From CALAZP01 sp041164265 (lineage in GTDB: Bacteria > Bacteroidota > Bacteroidia > Chitinophagales > Saprospiraceae), in assembly GCA_041164265.1 (NCBI GenBank), contig JBEAPR010000045.1, positions 1-64,000 on the forward strand: 64,000 nucleotides of DNA, read 5' to 3'. The translations under genes and the position numbers were made by a program. Below, piece after piece: positions 8,254-15,865 of the stretch (its first letter is position 1; each line of letters begins with the position of its first letter). The notes beneath the pieces are model-generated. The model saw only the letters and a list, made by a program, of their open reading frames with translations, was not told the DNA's origin and made no database searches.

Positions 8254-9078
8254 ATGCCAGTTAAAAAACATAAGCCGGTTACTCCAGGTACGAGATTCAG
8301 AATCTCAAATACCTTTGAAGCTTTAACCACGGATAAGCCAGAAAAGTCTTTGTTGGCTCCACATAAAAAGTCTGGTGGTCGTAATAATCAAGGTAGGAGA
8401 ACAGTCAGAAATGTAGGCGGTGGTCATAAGAGAAGGTATAGAATCATTGATTTTAAGCGAGATAAGGAAGGAATGACTGCTGTTGTAAAAACTATCGAGT
8501 ACGATCCGAATCGCTCTGCATTCATTTCTTTGGTGGAGTATAAGGATGGTGAAAAGAGATATATCATTGCACCTAATAAAATAAAGGTAGGTGATGAGAT
8601 TATGTCTGGAAGTACTGCTACTCCCAATATTGGAAACTCCATGTACTTAAAGGACATTCCATTGGGGTCTGATATTCACGCCATTGAATTACAACCAGGC
8701 AAAGGTGCGGCTATGGCTAGAAGTGCTGGAACTTATGGAACTTTGATGGGACGTGAGGGGAAGTATGCTACTGTTAAATTACCTTCCGGTGAAGTAAGGC
8801 GTGTATTGCTGACCTGTAAGGCAACTATTGGAACAACGGGTAATCCTGATCACGGTCTTGAAGTTTTGGGTAAAGCAGGACGCAGCAGATGGTTAGGAAG
8901 AAGGCCAAGAACAAGAGGGGTTGCGATGAACCCAGTAGATCACCCTATGGGTGGTGGTGAGGGTAGATCATCAGGAGGGCATCCTAGGTCTCGTAATGGT
9001 CAAATGGCAAAAGGAGAGAAAACTAGAAATACGAATAAGCATTCATCTAAATTAATTATTACAAGAAGAAAGAAATAA
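8254..9078 (+). CDS. rplB: 50S ribosomal protein uL2
   Basis: uL2 is a 23S rRNA-binding protein needed for subunit joining and peptidyl transfer. The 274-residue product has the expected N-terminal KPVTPGTRFR, the middle RRYRIIDFKRDK and GSDIHAIELQPGKGAAMARS, and the C-terminal GVAMNPVDHPMGGGEGR with the conserved His near the peptidyl-transferase centre. Length matches bacterial L2 (about 273-276). Gaps to its neighbours are 29 and 26 bases. Confidence 0.98.
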   Translation: MPVKKHKPVTPGTRFRISNTFEALTTDKPEKSLLAPHKKSGGRNNQGRRTVRNVGGGHKRRYRIIDFKRDKEGMTAVVKTIEYDPNRSAFISLVEYKDGEKRYIIAPNKIKVGDEIMSGSTATPNIGNSMYLKDIPLGSDIHAIELQPGKGAAMARSAGTYGTLMGREGKYATVKLPSGEVRRVLLTCKATIGTTGNPDHGLEVLGKAGRSRWLGRRPRTRGVAMNPVDHPMGGGEGRSSGGHPRSRNGQMAKGEKTRNTNKHSSKLIITRRKK

Positions 9079-9104
9079 TTTCTTTTTAATATAAAAGAAT
9101 TGTA

Positions 9105-9371
9105 ATGGCTAGATCAATTAAAAAAGGACCTTATGTTTTCCATAAATTAATGGAAAAGGTGGCTAAGTCAAAAGAATCAAATAAGAAGGCAGTAATAAAG
9201 ACTTGGTCTAGGGCCTCTATGATAATTCCGGATATGGTTGGAGAGACCATTGCTGTGCATAACGGGAAAACTTTTGTTCCAGTATATGTTACGGAAAACA
9301 TGGTAGGACACAAATTAGGTGAATTTTCCCCAACAAGAACGTACAAGGGACATTCAGGAAATAGAAAATAA
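9105..9371 (+). CDS. rpsS: 30S ribosomal protein uS19
   Basis: uS19 is a 30S head protein that contacts S13 and the A-site tRNA region. The 88-residue product opens MARSIKKGPYV and contains IKTWSRASMIIPDMVG and the conserved GHKLGEFSPTRTYKGH, which identify it. Length is normal. It is the fifth gene of the S10 cluster, 26 bases after rplB and 39 before rplV. Confidence 0.98.
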   Translation: MARSIKKGPYVFHKLMEKVAKSKESNKKAVIKTWSRASMIIPDMVGETIAVHNGKTFVPVYVTENMVGHKLGEFSPTRTYKGHSGNRK

Positions 9372-9410
9372 AATCTAGCTCGAAAGGCTGAACTAAATAG
9401 ATTGTAAGAA

Positions 9411-9818
9411 ATGGAAGCTGTATCAAAACTTAGAAACATACCGATGTCCGCACGCAAAATGCGTTTAGTGGTGGATATTATTAGAGGTAAAGATGTCGAT
9501 CAGGCATTGGATATTTTGAAGTTTACCAAAAAGGAAGCTGCTGTGTGGGTTGAAAAGGCCTTGCTTTCAGCAATTTCTAACTGGGAGAATAAGAATAGTG
9601 GTGCTGCTGATGCAGATCCCGACAGCTTGTTTGTGAAGGAGATTTTTTCTGATCAGGGAAGTATGTTGAAGCGTTTTAGACCAGCTCCACATGGAAGGGC
9701 ACATAGAATTAGAAAGCATACCAATCACGTAACCATCGTAGTAGATAGCAGAAATCCGGTTGGACCTGTTGTTGAAGATGCAGTGGAGGTAGAAGAAGTA
9801 GAAACATCTGAAGATTAA
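9411..9818 (+). CDS. rplV: 50S ribosomal protein uL22
   Basis: uL22 spans the 50S subunit and its hairpin lines the exit tunnel near the macrolide site. The core shows LRNIPMSARKMRLVVDIIRG and, at the tunnel loop, KRFRPAPHGRAHRIRKHTNH. The 135-residue product is longer than the about 110-residue E. coli protein. The extra length is an acidic tail rich in Glu and Val at the end (VVEDAVEVEEVETSED) and is probably disordered; that reading is inference. It precedes rpsC by 33 bases. Confidence 0.97.
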   Translation: MEAVSKLRNIPMSARKMRLVVDIIRGKDVDQALDILKFTKKEAAVWVEKALLSAISNWENKNSGAADADPDSLFVKEIFSDQGSMLKRFRPAPHGRAHRIRKHTNHVTIVVDSRNPVGPVVEDAVEVEEVETSED

Positions 9819-9851
9819 GAATTTTTAAACTAAATTATACCATACAAGATT

Positions 9852-10574
9852 ATGGGTCAGAAGACAAATCCGATAGGCAATAGACTTGGAATCATCAGAG
9901 GTTGGGACTCCAGCTGGTTTGGTGGTAAGAATTACTCTGATAAAGTTGTAGAAGATGAAAATATCAGAACTTATATCGATGCAAGAATTCCAAAAGGTGG
10001 ATTAGCGCGTATTATTATTGAACGAACTCTAAAGAGAGTGACAGTTACTATTCATACTTCTAGACCTGGTATAATTATAGGTAAAGGGGGTCAAGAAGTG
10101 GATAGAATTAAAGAGGAGTTAAAGAAACTTACGTCTAAAGATATTCAAATCAATATAGTTGAGATTCGAAAGCCTGAATTAGATGCAGCTATTGTAGCAG
10201 AGTCTATTGCTAAACAGTTGGAAGCGCGGGTTAACTATAGAAGGGCTATCAAAATGGCTATTCAATCAACAATGAGGGGTGCTGCAGAAGGGATTAAAGT
10301 TAGAATTAGTGGTAGATTGAATGGGGCAGAAATGGCGCGAACAGAAGAATATAAAGAAGGAAGAACTCCTTTGCATACATTTAGAGCAGATATTGATTAT
10401 GCGCTTAAGGAAGCTTTAACTGTATATGGTAAAATTGGAATAAAGGTTTGGATCTGCAAGGGTGAGGTTTTCGGAAAGCGAGACTTGTCTCCACATGTAG
10501 GAACTCCTCAAAATGAAAGATCAGGGGGTCAGAAAGGACAAAGAAGGGCACCCAGAAATCAGAAAAGACGGTAA
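9852..10574 (+). CDS. rpsC: 30S ribosomal protein uS3
   Basis: uS3 forms part of the mRNA entry channel helicase of the 30S subunit. The 240-residue product begins MGQKTNPIGNRLGIIRGWDS and has a KH domain with the GxxG loop IIGKGGQEVD (about residues 76-85). The C-terminal S3 domain contains GRLNGAEMARTE and the Lys/Arg-rich tail. Length is usual. It lies in the standard order rplV-rpsC-rplP. Confidence 0.98.
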   Translation: MGQKTNPIGNRLGIIRGWDSSWFGGKNYSDKVVEDENIRTYIDARIPKGGLARIIIERTLKRVTVTIHTSRPGIIIGKGGQEVDRIKEELKKLTSKDIQINIVEIRKPELDAAIVAESIAKQLEARVNYRRAIKMAIQSTMRGAAEGIKVRISGRLNGAEMARTEEYKEGRTPLHTFRADIDYALKEALTVYGKIGIKVWICKGEVFGKRDLSPHVGTPQNERSGGQKGQRRAPRNQKRR

Positions 10575-10602
10575 ATCATTATTGATAGAAAATTAAGGTA
10601 AA

Positions 10603-11022
10603 ATGTTACAGCCGAAAAGAACGAAATATCGCAAGCAGCAAAAAGGAAGAAATAGCGGTCTATCTTATAAAGGACATACTGTTGATTTTGGCTCCTTTGG
10701 TCTAAAGGCGATAACAAATGGTAGAATCACTAATAGACAAATTGAAGCAGCTCGTATTGCGATGACCCGTTACATGAAAAGAGAGGGTAAGGTCTGGATT
10801 AGAATATTTCCTGACAAGCCAATTACAGCTAAGCCTCAGGAAGTGCGTATGGGTAAGGGTAAAGGTGCTTTAGATCATTGGGTAGCTCAGGTTAAAGCCG
10901 GTCGTATCATGTTTGAAATGGATGGCGTCCCTTACGAAACAGCAAATGAAGCCTTAAGATTGGCTGCTCAAAAATTGCCTGTTCTAACCAAAATAGTAAC
11001 TAGGCCTGATTTTTCAGAATAA
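10603..11022 (+). CDS. rplP: 50S ribosomal protein uL16
   Basis: uL16 helps position aminoacyl-tRNA near the peptidyl-transferase centre. The 139-residue product starts MLQPKRTKYRKQQKGR and carries the diagnostic RQIEAARIAMTRYMKREGK and KPQEVRMGKGKGA segments. The Arg in PQEVRMGKG (about residue 80) corresponds to the Arg hydroxylated by YcfD in E. coli. Length is normal. Gaps are 28 bases before and 26 after. Confidence 0.98.
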   Translation: MLQPKRTKYRKQQKGRNSGLSYKGHTVDFGSFGLKAITNGRITNRQIEAARIAMTRYMKREGKVWIRIFPDKPITAKPQEVRMGKGKGALDHWVAQVKAGRIMFEMDGVPYETANEALRLAAQKLPVLTKIVTRPDFSE

Positions 11023-11048
11023 TTTATTCAGTATATAACTGCTTACAA

Positions 11049-11309
11049 ATGGCAACTAAGAAATATTTAGAGTTACAAGAATTTACTCCTGAGGAGCTTG
11101 CTAACGAGATTAAAGAAACCAGATCCCAATATCAAAAGCTAAAATTTGATCACAGCATAAAGGGACTTGATAACCCTCTAGTTCTAAGGGAAGTTAGAAG
11201 AGATATAGCTAGGTTGGAGACTGAAGCAAGAAGAAGGGAGGTGGCTGAGATGTCTGCTGAACAAATAGCCAATAGAAGTAAAATTAGAAAAAGAAGAGCT
11301 AATAAATAA
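11049..11309 (+). CDS. rpmC: 50S ribosomal protein uL29
   Basis: uL29 is a small helical-hairpin protein near the tunnel exit. The 86-residue product shows the L29 pattern (ELQEFTPEELANEIKETRSQ, then LREVRRDIARLETEARRRE), but it is about 20 residues longer than typical L29. The excess is a C-terminal segment AEQIANRSKIRKRRANK with basic character. Position between rplP and rpsQ confirms the call. The gap to rpsQ is only 6 bases, suggesting coupled translation. Confidence 0.95.
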   Translation: MATKKYLELQEFTPEELANEIKETRSQYQKLKFDHSIKGLDNPLVLREVRRDIARLETEARRREVAEMSAEQIANRSKIRKRRANK

Positions 11310-11315
11310 AGTGAA

Positions 11316-11573
11316 ATGACACAAAGGAATATTAGAAAAACCAGAACAGGTGTTGTCTCCAGTAATAAAATGGATAAGACTATTTCTATAACTGTTGAGC
11401 GGAAATTAAGGCATCCGATATATGGTAAATTCGTTAAAAAGTCTAAGAAGTTTATGGCTCATGACGAAAATAACGATTGTAATATCGGGGATAAGGTGAC
11501 TATTATGGAAACCAGGCCATTGAGTAAGCTTAAGAGGTGGAGATTGATTGAGGTAATTGAGAGAGCGAAGTAA
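11316..11573 (+). CDS. rpsQ: 30S ribosomal protein uS17
   Basis: uS17 is an OB-fold protein that binds 16S rRNA early in assembly. The 85-residue product begins with RKTRTGVVSSNKMDKTI and contains KFMAHDENNDCNIGDKV and METRPLSKLKRWRL, all characteristic of S17. Length is normal. It follows rpmC by 6 bases and precedes rplN by 36. Confidence 0.97.
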   Translation: MTQRNIRKTRTGVVSSNKMDKTISITVERKLRHPIYGKFVKKSKKFMAHDENNDCNIGDKVTIMETRPLSKLKRWRLIEVIERAK

Positions 11574-11609
11574 TAGATAATCTAATTAGAACAGTAAAAA
11601 TTAACTGTA

Positions 11610-11975
11610 ATGATACAGCAAGAATCAAGATTAAGAGTTGCTGATAACTCTGGTGCCAAAGAAGTCCTTTGCATTCGTGTATTAGGTGGCTCAAAAAGAA
11701 GATATGCTTCAATTGGTGACCAAATAGTGGTTACTGTTAAAGATGCTTCCCCTGGAGGTGTAAAGAAGGGTACCGTTTCTAAAGCTGTTATCGTTCGGAC
11801 AAAAAAGGAAATCAGAAGACGTGATGGTTCTTATATCCGATTTGACGATAACGCATGTGTTTTGCTCAATCAGGCAGATGAACCTAGAGGTACGCGTATC
11901 TTTGGTCCGGTAGCCAGAGAATTAAGAGAGCGTGATTATATGAGAATTGTTTCTCTTGCTCCAGAAGTATTATAA
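11610..11975 (+). CDS. rplN: 50S ribosomal protein uL14
   Basis: uL14 forms part of the intersubunit bridge. The 121-residue product begins MIQQESRLRVADNSGAKEVL and includes RRDGSYIRFDDNACVLLN and PRGTRIFGPVARELRE, the standard L14 signature. Length is normal. It is followed after 20 bases by rplX in the usual order. Confidence 0.98.
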   Translation: MIQQESRLRVADNSGAKEVLCIRVLGGSKRRYASIGDQIVVTVKDASPGGVKKGTVSKAVIVRTKKEIRRRDGSYIRFDDNACVLLNQADEPRGTRIFGPVARELRERDYMRIVSLAPEVL

Positions 11976-11995
11976 AAGCTATAACTAAGATTATC

Positions 11996-12352
11996 ATGGC
12001 AATTAAAAATAAAAGGAAATTTCAGGCTAATGCTGGTAAGATTAAGATCAAGAAAGGTGATAAAGTATTCGTTATCTCCGGCTCTTATAAAGATCGGTCA
12101 AAGGCCAGAGAAGTACTAGAAGTATTTCCAACTAAAAATAGAGCAATAGTTGAAGATGTCAATATTGCTAAAAAGCATACTAAACCAACGCAAGACAACC
12201 CTGGTGGTATTAATGAAATTCCTACATCTATTCATATTTCCAATTTGATGTTGGCAGATCCTAAGGATAGTGTACCCACAAGAGTAGGTAGAAGGGTAGA
12301 GGATGGAAAGTTGGTTAGATTTTCTAAAAAATCAGGAGAAATTTTAAGATAA
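11996..12352 (+). CDS. rplX: 50S ribosomal protein uL24
   Basis: uL24 is a 50S assembly-initiating protein with a KOW motif, visible as KIKIKKGDKVFVISGSYKDR (residues 15-34). The 118-residue product continues with NIAKKHTKPTQDNPGGINE and ends RFSKKSGEILR. Length is slightly above the usual 103-105, as is common in this phylum. Its TAA stop shares one base with the ATG of rplE, so translation of the two is likely coupled. Confidence 0.97.
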   Translation: MAIKNKRKFQANAGKIKIKKGDKVFVISGSYKDRSKAREVLEVFPTKNRAIVEDVNIAKKHTKPTQDNPGGINEIPTSIHISNLMLADPKDSVPTRVGRRVEDGKLVRFSKKSGEILR

Positions 12353-12909
12353 TGGAATATACACCTAGATTAAAAACTAAATACAGACAAGAGGTTGTAA
12401 AAGCTATGATGGAACAGTTTGGTTATACCTCTGTCATGCAAGTGCCCAAGATCCAAAAGGTTTGTATCAACCAGGGTATTGGTGGTGCGACACAGGATAA
12501 GAAATTAGTCGATGTAGCCTTGGATCAAATGTCAATTATTGCTGGTCAAAAGGCGATACCAACCAAGGCAAAAAAGTCTGTATCTAACTTTAAGTTGAGA
12601 GAACAAATGACCATTGGTGCGAAAGTTACCTTGAGAAAAGATAGAATGTATGAATTTTTGGATCGTTTAACTTCAGTTGCTTTACCCAGAGTAAGAGACT
12701 TCAGGGGGATAAATGATAAGAGTTTTGACGGTAGGGGCAATTATTCTTTGGGTATCACTGAGCAAATAATATTTCCCGAAATTGATATCGACAAAGTAAA
12801 TCAGATTACTGGAATGGATATTACCATCGTTACCTCTGCAAAAACGGACGCAGAAGCATTAGCTTTATTAAAGTTGATGGGATTACCTTTTAAAAATCAA
12901 AGAAACTAA
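12352..12909 (+). CDS. rplE: 50S ribosomal protein uL5
   Basis: uL5 binds 5S rRNA and contacts P-site tRNA. The 185-residue product carries VPKIQKVCINQGIGGATQDK, KAKKSVSNFKLREQMTIGAK and FRGINDKSFDGRGNYSLGI, all diagnostic. The start ATG overlaps the rplX stop by one base (TAATG), which fixes the start. It ends 7 bases before rpsN. Confidence 0.98.
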   Translation: MEYTPRLKTKYRQEVVKAMMEQFGYTSVMQVPKIQKVCINQGIGGATQDKKLVDVALDQMSIIAGQKAIPTKAKKSVSNFKLREQMTIGAKVTLRKDRMYEFLDRLTSVALPRVRDFRGINDKSFDGRGNYSLGITEQIIFPEIDIDKVNQITGMDITIVTSAKTDAEALALLKLMGLPFKNQRN

Positions 12910-12916
12910 TTTAGAT

Positions 12917-13186
12917 ATGGCTCGTAAATCAATTATTGCCAGAGAGGTTAAAAGAGAGCGGTTAGTAAATAAGTATGCCGAATTGCGAAAGCAGTTGAAA
13001 GAAGAAGGAAAGTGGGAAGAATTAGACAAGCTTCCTAGGAATTCTAACAAAATTAGAATGCACAATCGTTGCAAATTAACTGGTAGACCAAAGGGTTATA
13101 TGAGACAGTTTGGCTTATGTAGAGTTAAGTTCAGGGAAATGGCATTAGATGGTAAAATTCCCGGTGTAACTAAAGCTAGCTGGTAA
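12917..13186 (+). CDS. rpsN: 30S ribosomal protein uS14, zinc-independent form
   Basis: uS14 is a 30S head protein. The 89-residue form here resembles the long, zinc-free type: the C-terminal RCKLTGRPKGYMRQFGLCRV has single cysteines where the short zinc form has paired CxxC motifs. Identity is supported by ARKSIIAREVKRERLV at the N-terminus and REMALDGKIPGVTKASW at the C-terminus. A 72-base AT-rich gap follows before rpsH. Confidence 0.97.
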   Translation: MARKSIIAREVKRERLVNKYAELRKQLKEEGKWEELDKLPRNSNKIRMHNRCKLTGRPKGYMRQFGLCRVKFREMALDGKIPGVTKASW

Positions 13187-13258
13187 ATTTTTTGAATAAA
13201 TTAATTAAGAATCGTTTAGGTTCCATTTAGGAATACCAATCGATACAATCTAATAATA

Positions 13259-13669
13259 ATGGCTGTAACAGATCCAATTGCAGATTATCTGACAAGAATC
13301 AGAAATGCGCAACAAGCAGGCCACAGAATTGTGGAAATTCCTGCTTCTAATCTTAAGAAAAGAATTACTGAAATTCTCTATGATCAGGGTTATATTCTTA
13401 AGTATAAGTTCGAAGAAAACGTAGGTAAGGGTAATCAAGGTTTAATTAAAATTGCTTTAAAGTATGATCCCTCTACAAGAAAACCCGTTATTCAGAAAAT
13501 GGCAAGAATTAGTAAGCCTGGTTTGAGGAAATACGCTGGAAGTTCTGACGTCCCAAGAATTATCAATGGGTTAGGTGTTTGTATTGTAAGTACTTCTAAA
13601 GGAGTAGTTACTGATAAGCAAGCCAGGGAGATGAACGTTGGTGGAGAGTTATTGTGCTATATTTACTAA
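13259..13669 (+). CDS. rpsH: 30S ribosomal protein uS8
   Basis: uS8 binds the central domain of 16S rRNA and in E. coli represses the spc operon. The 136-residue product starts MAVTDPIADYLTRIRNAQ and includes RISKPGLRKYAGSSDVPR and the C-terminal GVVTDKQAREMNVGGELLC, typical of S8. Length is normal. It lies 72 bases after rpsN and 18 before rplF. Confidence 0.98.
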   Translation: MAVTDPIADYLTRIRNAQQAGHRIVEIPASNLKKRITEILYDQGYILKYKFEENVGKGNQGLIKIALKYDPSTRKPVIQKMARISKPGLRKYAGSSDVPRIINGLGVCIVSTSKGVVTDKQAREMNVGGELLCYIY

Positions 13670-13687
13670 AAGAAAAATTTATTCGTC

Positions 13688-14242
13688 ATGTCTAGAATAG
13701 GTAAGGCCCCAATTGAAATTCCCGGTGGAGTAGAAATTACGGTAGATAAATCAAATATTGTTAAAGTCAAAGGTCCTAAAGGCGAATTGGTACAACAGAT
13801 TAATTCTGATTTAAGTGTTGCTATAGAGGACAGTTCTCTTATAGTAAGCCGTCCAACGGAACAAAAGAGACATAAATCTATGCATGGTTTGTATCGTTCT
13901 TTAATCAATAATATGGTTGAAGGGGTTACTAATGGGTTCACCAAAGAGTTAGAATTAGTAGGGGTAGGATACAGAGCTGGCAATACTGGTCAGTTACTTG
14001 AATTGTCAGTTGGTTATTCTCATCCTATTTTCTTCGCCATACCAGATGAGGTTAAAGTGGAAACCAAGATGGAAAAGGGAAAAAACCCAGTTGTTATTTT
14101 GCAATCCATCGATAAGCAATTATTAGGTCAAGTAGCTGCCAAAATTAGAGCGTTTAGGAAGCCTGAACCCTACAAAGGAAAAGGTATCAAATTTGTTGGC
14201 GAAGTATTGCGCAGAAAGGCTGGTAAGACATCAGGTAAGTAA
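13688..14242 (+). CDS. rplF: 50S ribosomal protein uL6
   Basis: uL6 lies near the factor-binding site of the 50S subunit and has two similar domains. The 184-residue product begins MSRIGKAPIEIPGGVEITVD and contains MHGLYRSLINNMVEGVTNGF and the C-terminal RAFRKPEPYKGKGIKFVGE, which identify it. Length is normal. A 61-base gap precedes rplR. Confidence 0.98.
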   Translation: MSRIGKAPIEIPGGVEITVDKSNIVKVKGPKGELVQQINSDLSVAIEDSSLIVSRPTEQKRHKSMHGLYRSLINNMVEGVTNGFTKELELVGVGYRAGNTGQLLELSVGYSHPIFFAIPDEVKVETKMEKGKNPVVILQSIDKQLLGQVAAKIRAFRKPEPYKGKGIKFVGEVLRRKAGKTSGK

Positions 14243-14303
14243 ATTATTAATCATTGCCTCTGGGTTTTGAAAATTCAACTCACTAGAGGAAAATTTAAAT
14301 AAA

Positions 14304-14657
14304 ATGGCGTTTTCAAAACAAAATAGAAGAAAGCGAATTCACTTTAGAATTAAGAAAAAGGTGATGGGTTCAACCGAGAGACCTCGCTTAAGTGTATACA
14401 GGAGTAATCAATATATTTATGCTCAGATTATCGATGATACTACTGGAAATACTCTTGTTTCGGCTTCTTCATTAGAATCTAGTATTGAAAATAAAGGAAC
14501 CAAAGTGGAACAGTCTGCTGCTGTTGGAAAATTATTGGCTGAGCGAGCAATTGCTGCAAAAATAAGTACAGCTGTTTTCGACAGAGGAGGTTATTTATAT
14601 CACGGTCGGGTTAAGGCTCTTGCAGACGGTGCTAGAGCGGGTGGAATTAAAATTTAA
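14304..14657 (+). CDS. rplR: 50S ribosomal protein uL18
   Basis: uL18 binds 5S rRNA together with L5 and L25. The 117-residue product has RPRLSVYRSNQYIYAQIIDD (residues 28-47) and the C-terminal AVFDRGGYLYHGRVKALADG, standard for L18. Length is normal. Its neighbours rplF and rpsE are in the usual spc order. Confidence 0.97.
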   Translation: MAFSKQNRRKRIHFRIKKKVMGSTERPRLSVYRSNQYIYAQIIDDTTGNTLVSASSLESSIENKGTKVEQSAAVGKLLAERAIAAKISTAVFDRGGYLYHGRVKALADGARAGGIKI

Positions 14658-14676
14658 AATCAAAACCATTTAGGAA

Positions 14677-15195
14677 ATGGCTAATAAATCTAGTAATAGA
14701 GTAAAACCTTCTGAAACTGAGTTAAAGGAAAAGTTGGTGGCACTTAATAGGGTAGCGAAAGTTACCAAAGGTGGTCGAACTTTTAGTTTCGCTGCAATTG
14801 TTGTGGTTGGTGACGGTAACGGTACTGTAGGTCATGGTCTGGGTAAGGCTAGGGACGTGTCGGAATCCATCGCAAAGGCCGTAGATGATGCAAAAAAGAA
14901 TTTGGTAAAGTTCCCATTATATAAAGGCACCATTCCACATTCCGTTAATGGAAAATACGGAGCTGGAAAAGTCTTGATAAAGCCTGCTTCTGATGGTACC
15001 GGTGTAATTGCTGGTGGAGCTCTAAGGGCAGTTTTAGAAATAGCTGGCGTACATAATGTGCTTTCTAAGACACAAGGTTCTTCCAATCCACATAATGTGG
15101 TCAAGGCAGCGGTAGATGCCTTAAGTAGATTGAGAAGTCCGATGTTGGTTGCCAAGCAGCGAGGGATTGAAATGGAAAAACTCTTTAAAGGTTAA
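14677..15195 (+). CDS. rpsE: 30S ribosomal protein uS5
   Basis: uS5 contributes to decoding fidelity and the mRNA entry channel. The 172-residue product has the N-terminal S5 dsRNA-binding-type domain (LVALNRVAKVTKGGRTFSFA, GDGNGTVGHGLGKARDV) and a C-terminal domain with HNVLSKTQGSSNPHNVVKA. Length is normal. It is 11 bases upstream of rpmD. Confidence 0.98.
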   Translation: MANKSSNRVKPSETELKEKLVALNRVAKVTKGGRTFSFAAIVVVGDGNGTVGHGLGKARDVSESIAKAVDDAKKNLVKFPLYKGTIPHSVNGKYGAGKVLIKPASDGTGVIAGGALRAVLEIAGVHNVLSKTQGSSNPHNVVKAAVDALSRLRSPMLVAKQRGIEMEKLFKG

Positions 15196-15206
15196 AATTC
15201 AATAAA

Positions 15207-15389
15207 ATGGCCAAAATTAAAATAACTCAGAAAAAGAGTGTTATAGATCGTTCTAAAAAGCAAAAAGCTACTATGGTGGCTTTAGGTTTAAGAAAAATCA
15301 ACCACAGTGTTGTTCATGAGGCTACTCCCCAAATTAGTGGTATGGTTGCCAAGATAAGTCATTTAGTAACGGTTGAAGAAGTTAAATAA
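15207..15389 (+). CDS. rpmD: 50S ribosomal protein uL30
   Basis: uL30 is a small 50S protein found in only some bacteria. The 60-residue product KIKITQKKSVIDRSKKQK, then ALGLRKINHSVVHEATPQ, shows the short L30 pattern with the conserved LGLRKINHSV. Length and its place between rpsE and rplO agree. Gaps are 11 bases before and 20 after. Confidence 0.96.
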   Translation: MAKIKITQKKSVIDRSKKQKATMVALGLRKINHSVVHEATPQISGMVAKISHLVTVEEVK

Positions 15390-15409
15390 TTAGAAAATAA
15401 AGTAACAAA

Positions 15410-15856
15410 ATGGAACTTCATAATCTACGACCTGCTCAAGGTGCGGTTAAGGCAAGAAAAAGAATAGCTAGAGGCCAAGGTGCTGGTAGTGGTGGAACTG
15501 CAACAAGAGGACATAAAGGAGCCAAGTCAAGAGCTGGTCACTCTACTAAGAGAAATTTCGAAGGTGGTCAAATGCCCCTGCAGATGAGGTTGCCTAAGCG
15601 GGGATTTAACAATCCTAATAGGGTGACATTCGTTCCTTTAAATGTCGAAAGACTTCAGGTAATTAGTGAAAAATTCAAAACTGATACGCTTTCTCTTCAA
15701 TCACTTATCGAGTTCAATATTATTGGAAAGAATGATAAGGTAAAAATTCTTGGTAGAGGTGAAATAAAAGCTAAATTATCTGTAGAAGCTCACGCTATAT
15801 CTGGTTCAGCTAAAGAAGCTATTGAAGGTGCAGGAGGATCGATCACGCTTGTTTAA
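15410..15856 (+). CDS. rplO: 50S ribosomal protein uL15
   Basis: uL15 is a late 50S assembly protein with a long basic N-terminal extension. The 148-residue product starts MELHNLRPAQGAVKARKRIA, then shows the Gly/Arg-rich RGQGAGSGGTATRGHKGAKS and EGGQMPLQMRLPKRGF. The C-terminal globular part ends in the L15-type SGSAKEAIEGAGGSITLV. It precedes secY by 9 bases, so the two are probably translated together. Confidence 0.98.
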   Translation: MELHNLRPAQGAVKARKRIARGQGAGSGGTATRGHKGAKSRAGHSTKRNFEGGQMPLQMRLPKRGFNNPNRVTFVPLNVERLQVISEKFKTDTLSLQSLIEFNIIGKNDKVKILGRGEIKAKLSVEAHAISGSAKEAIEGAGGSITLV

Positions 15857-15865
15857 TTTATACTG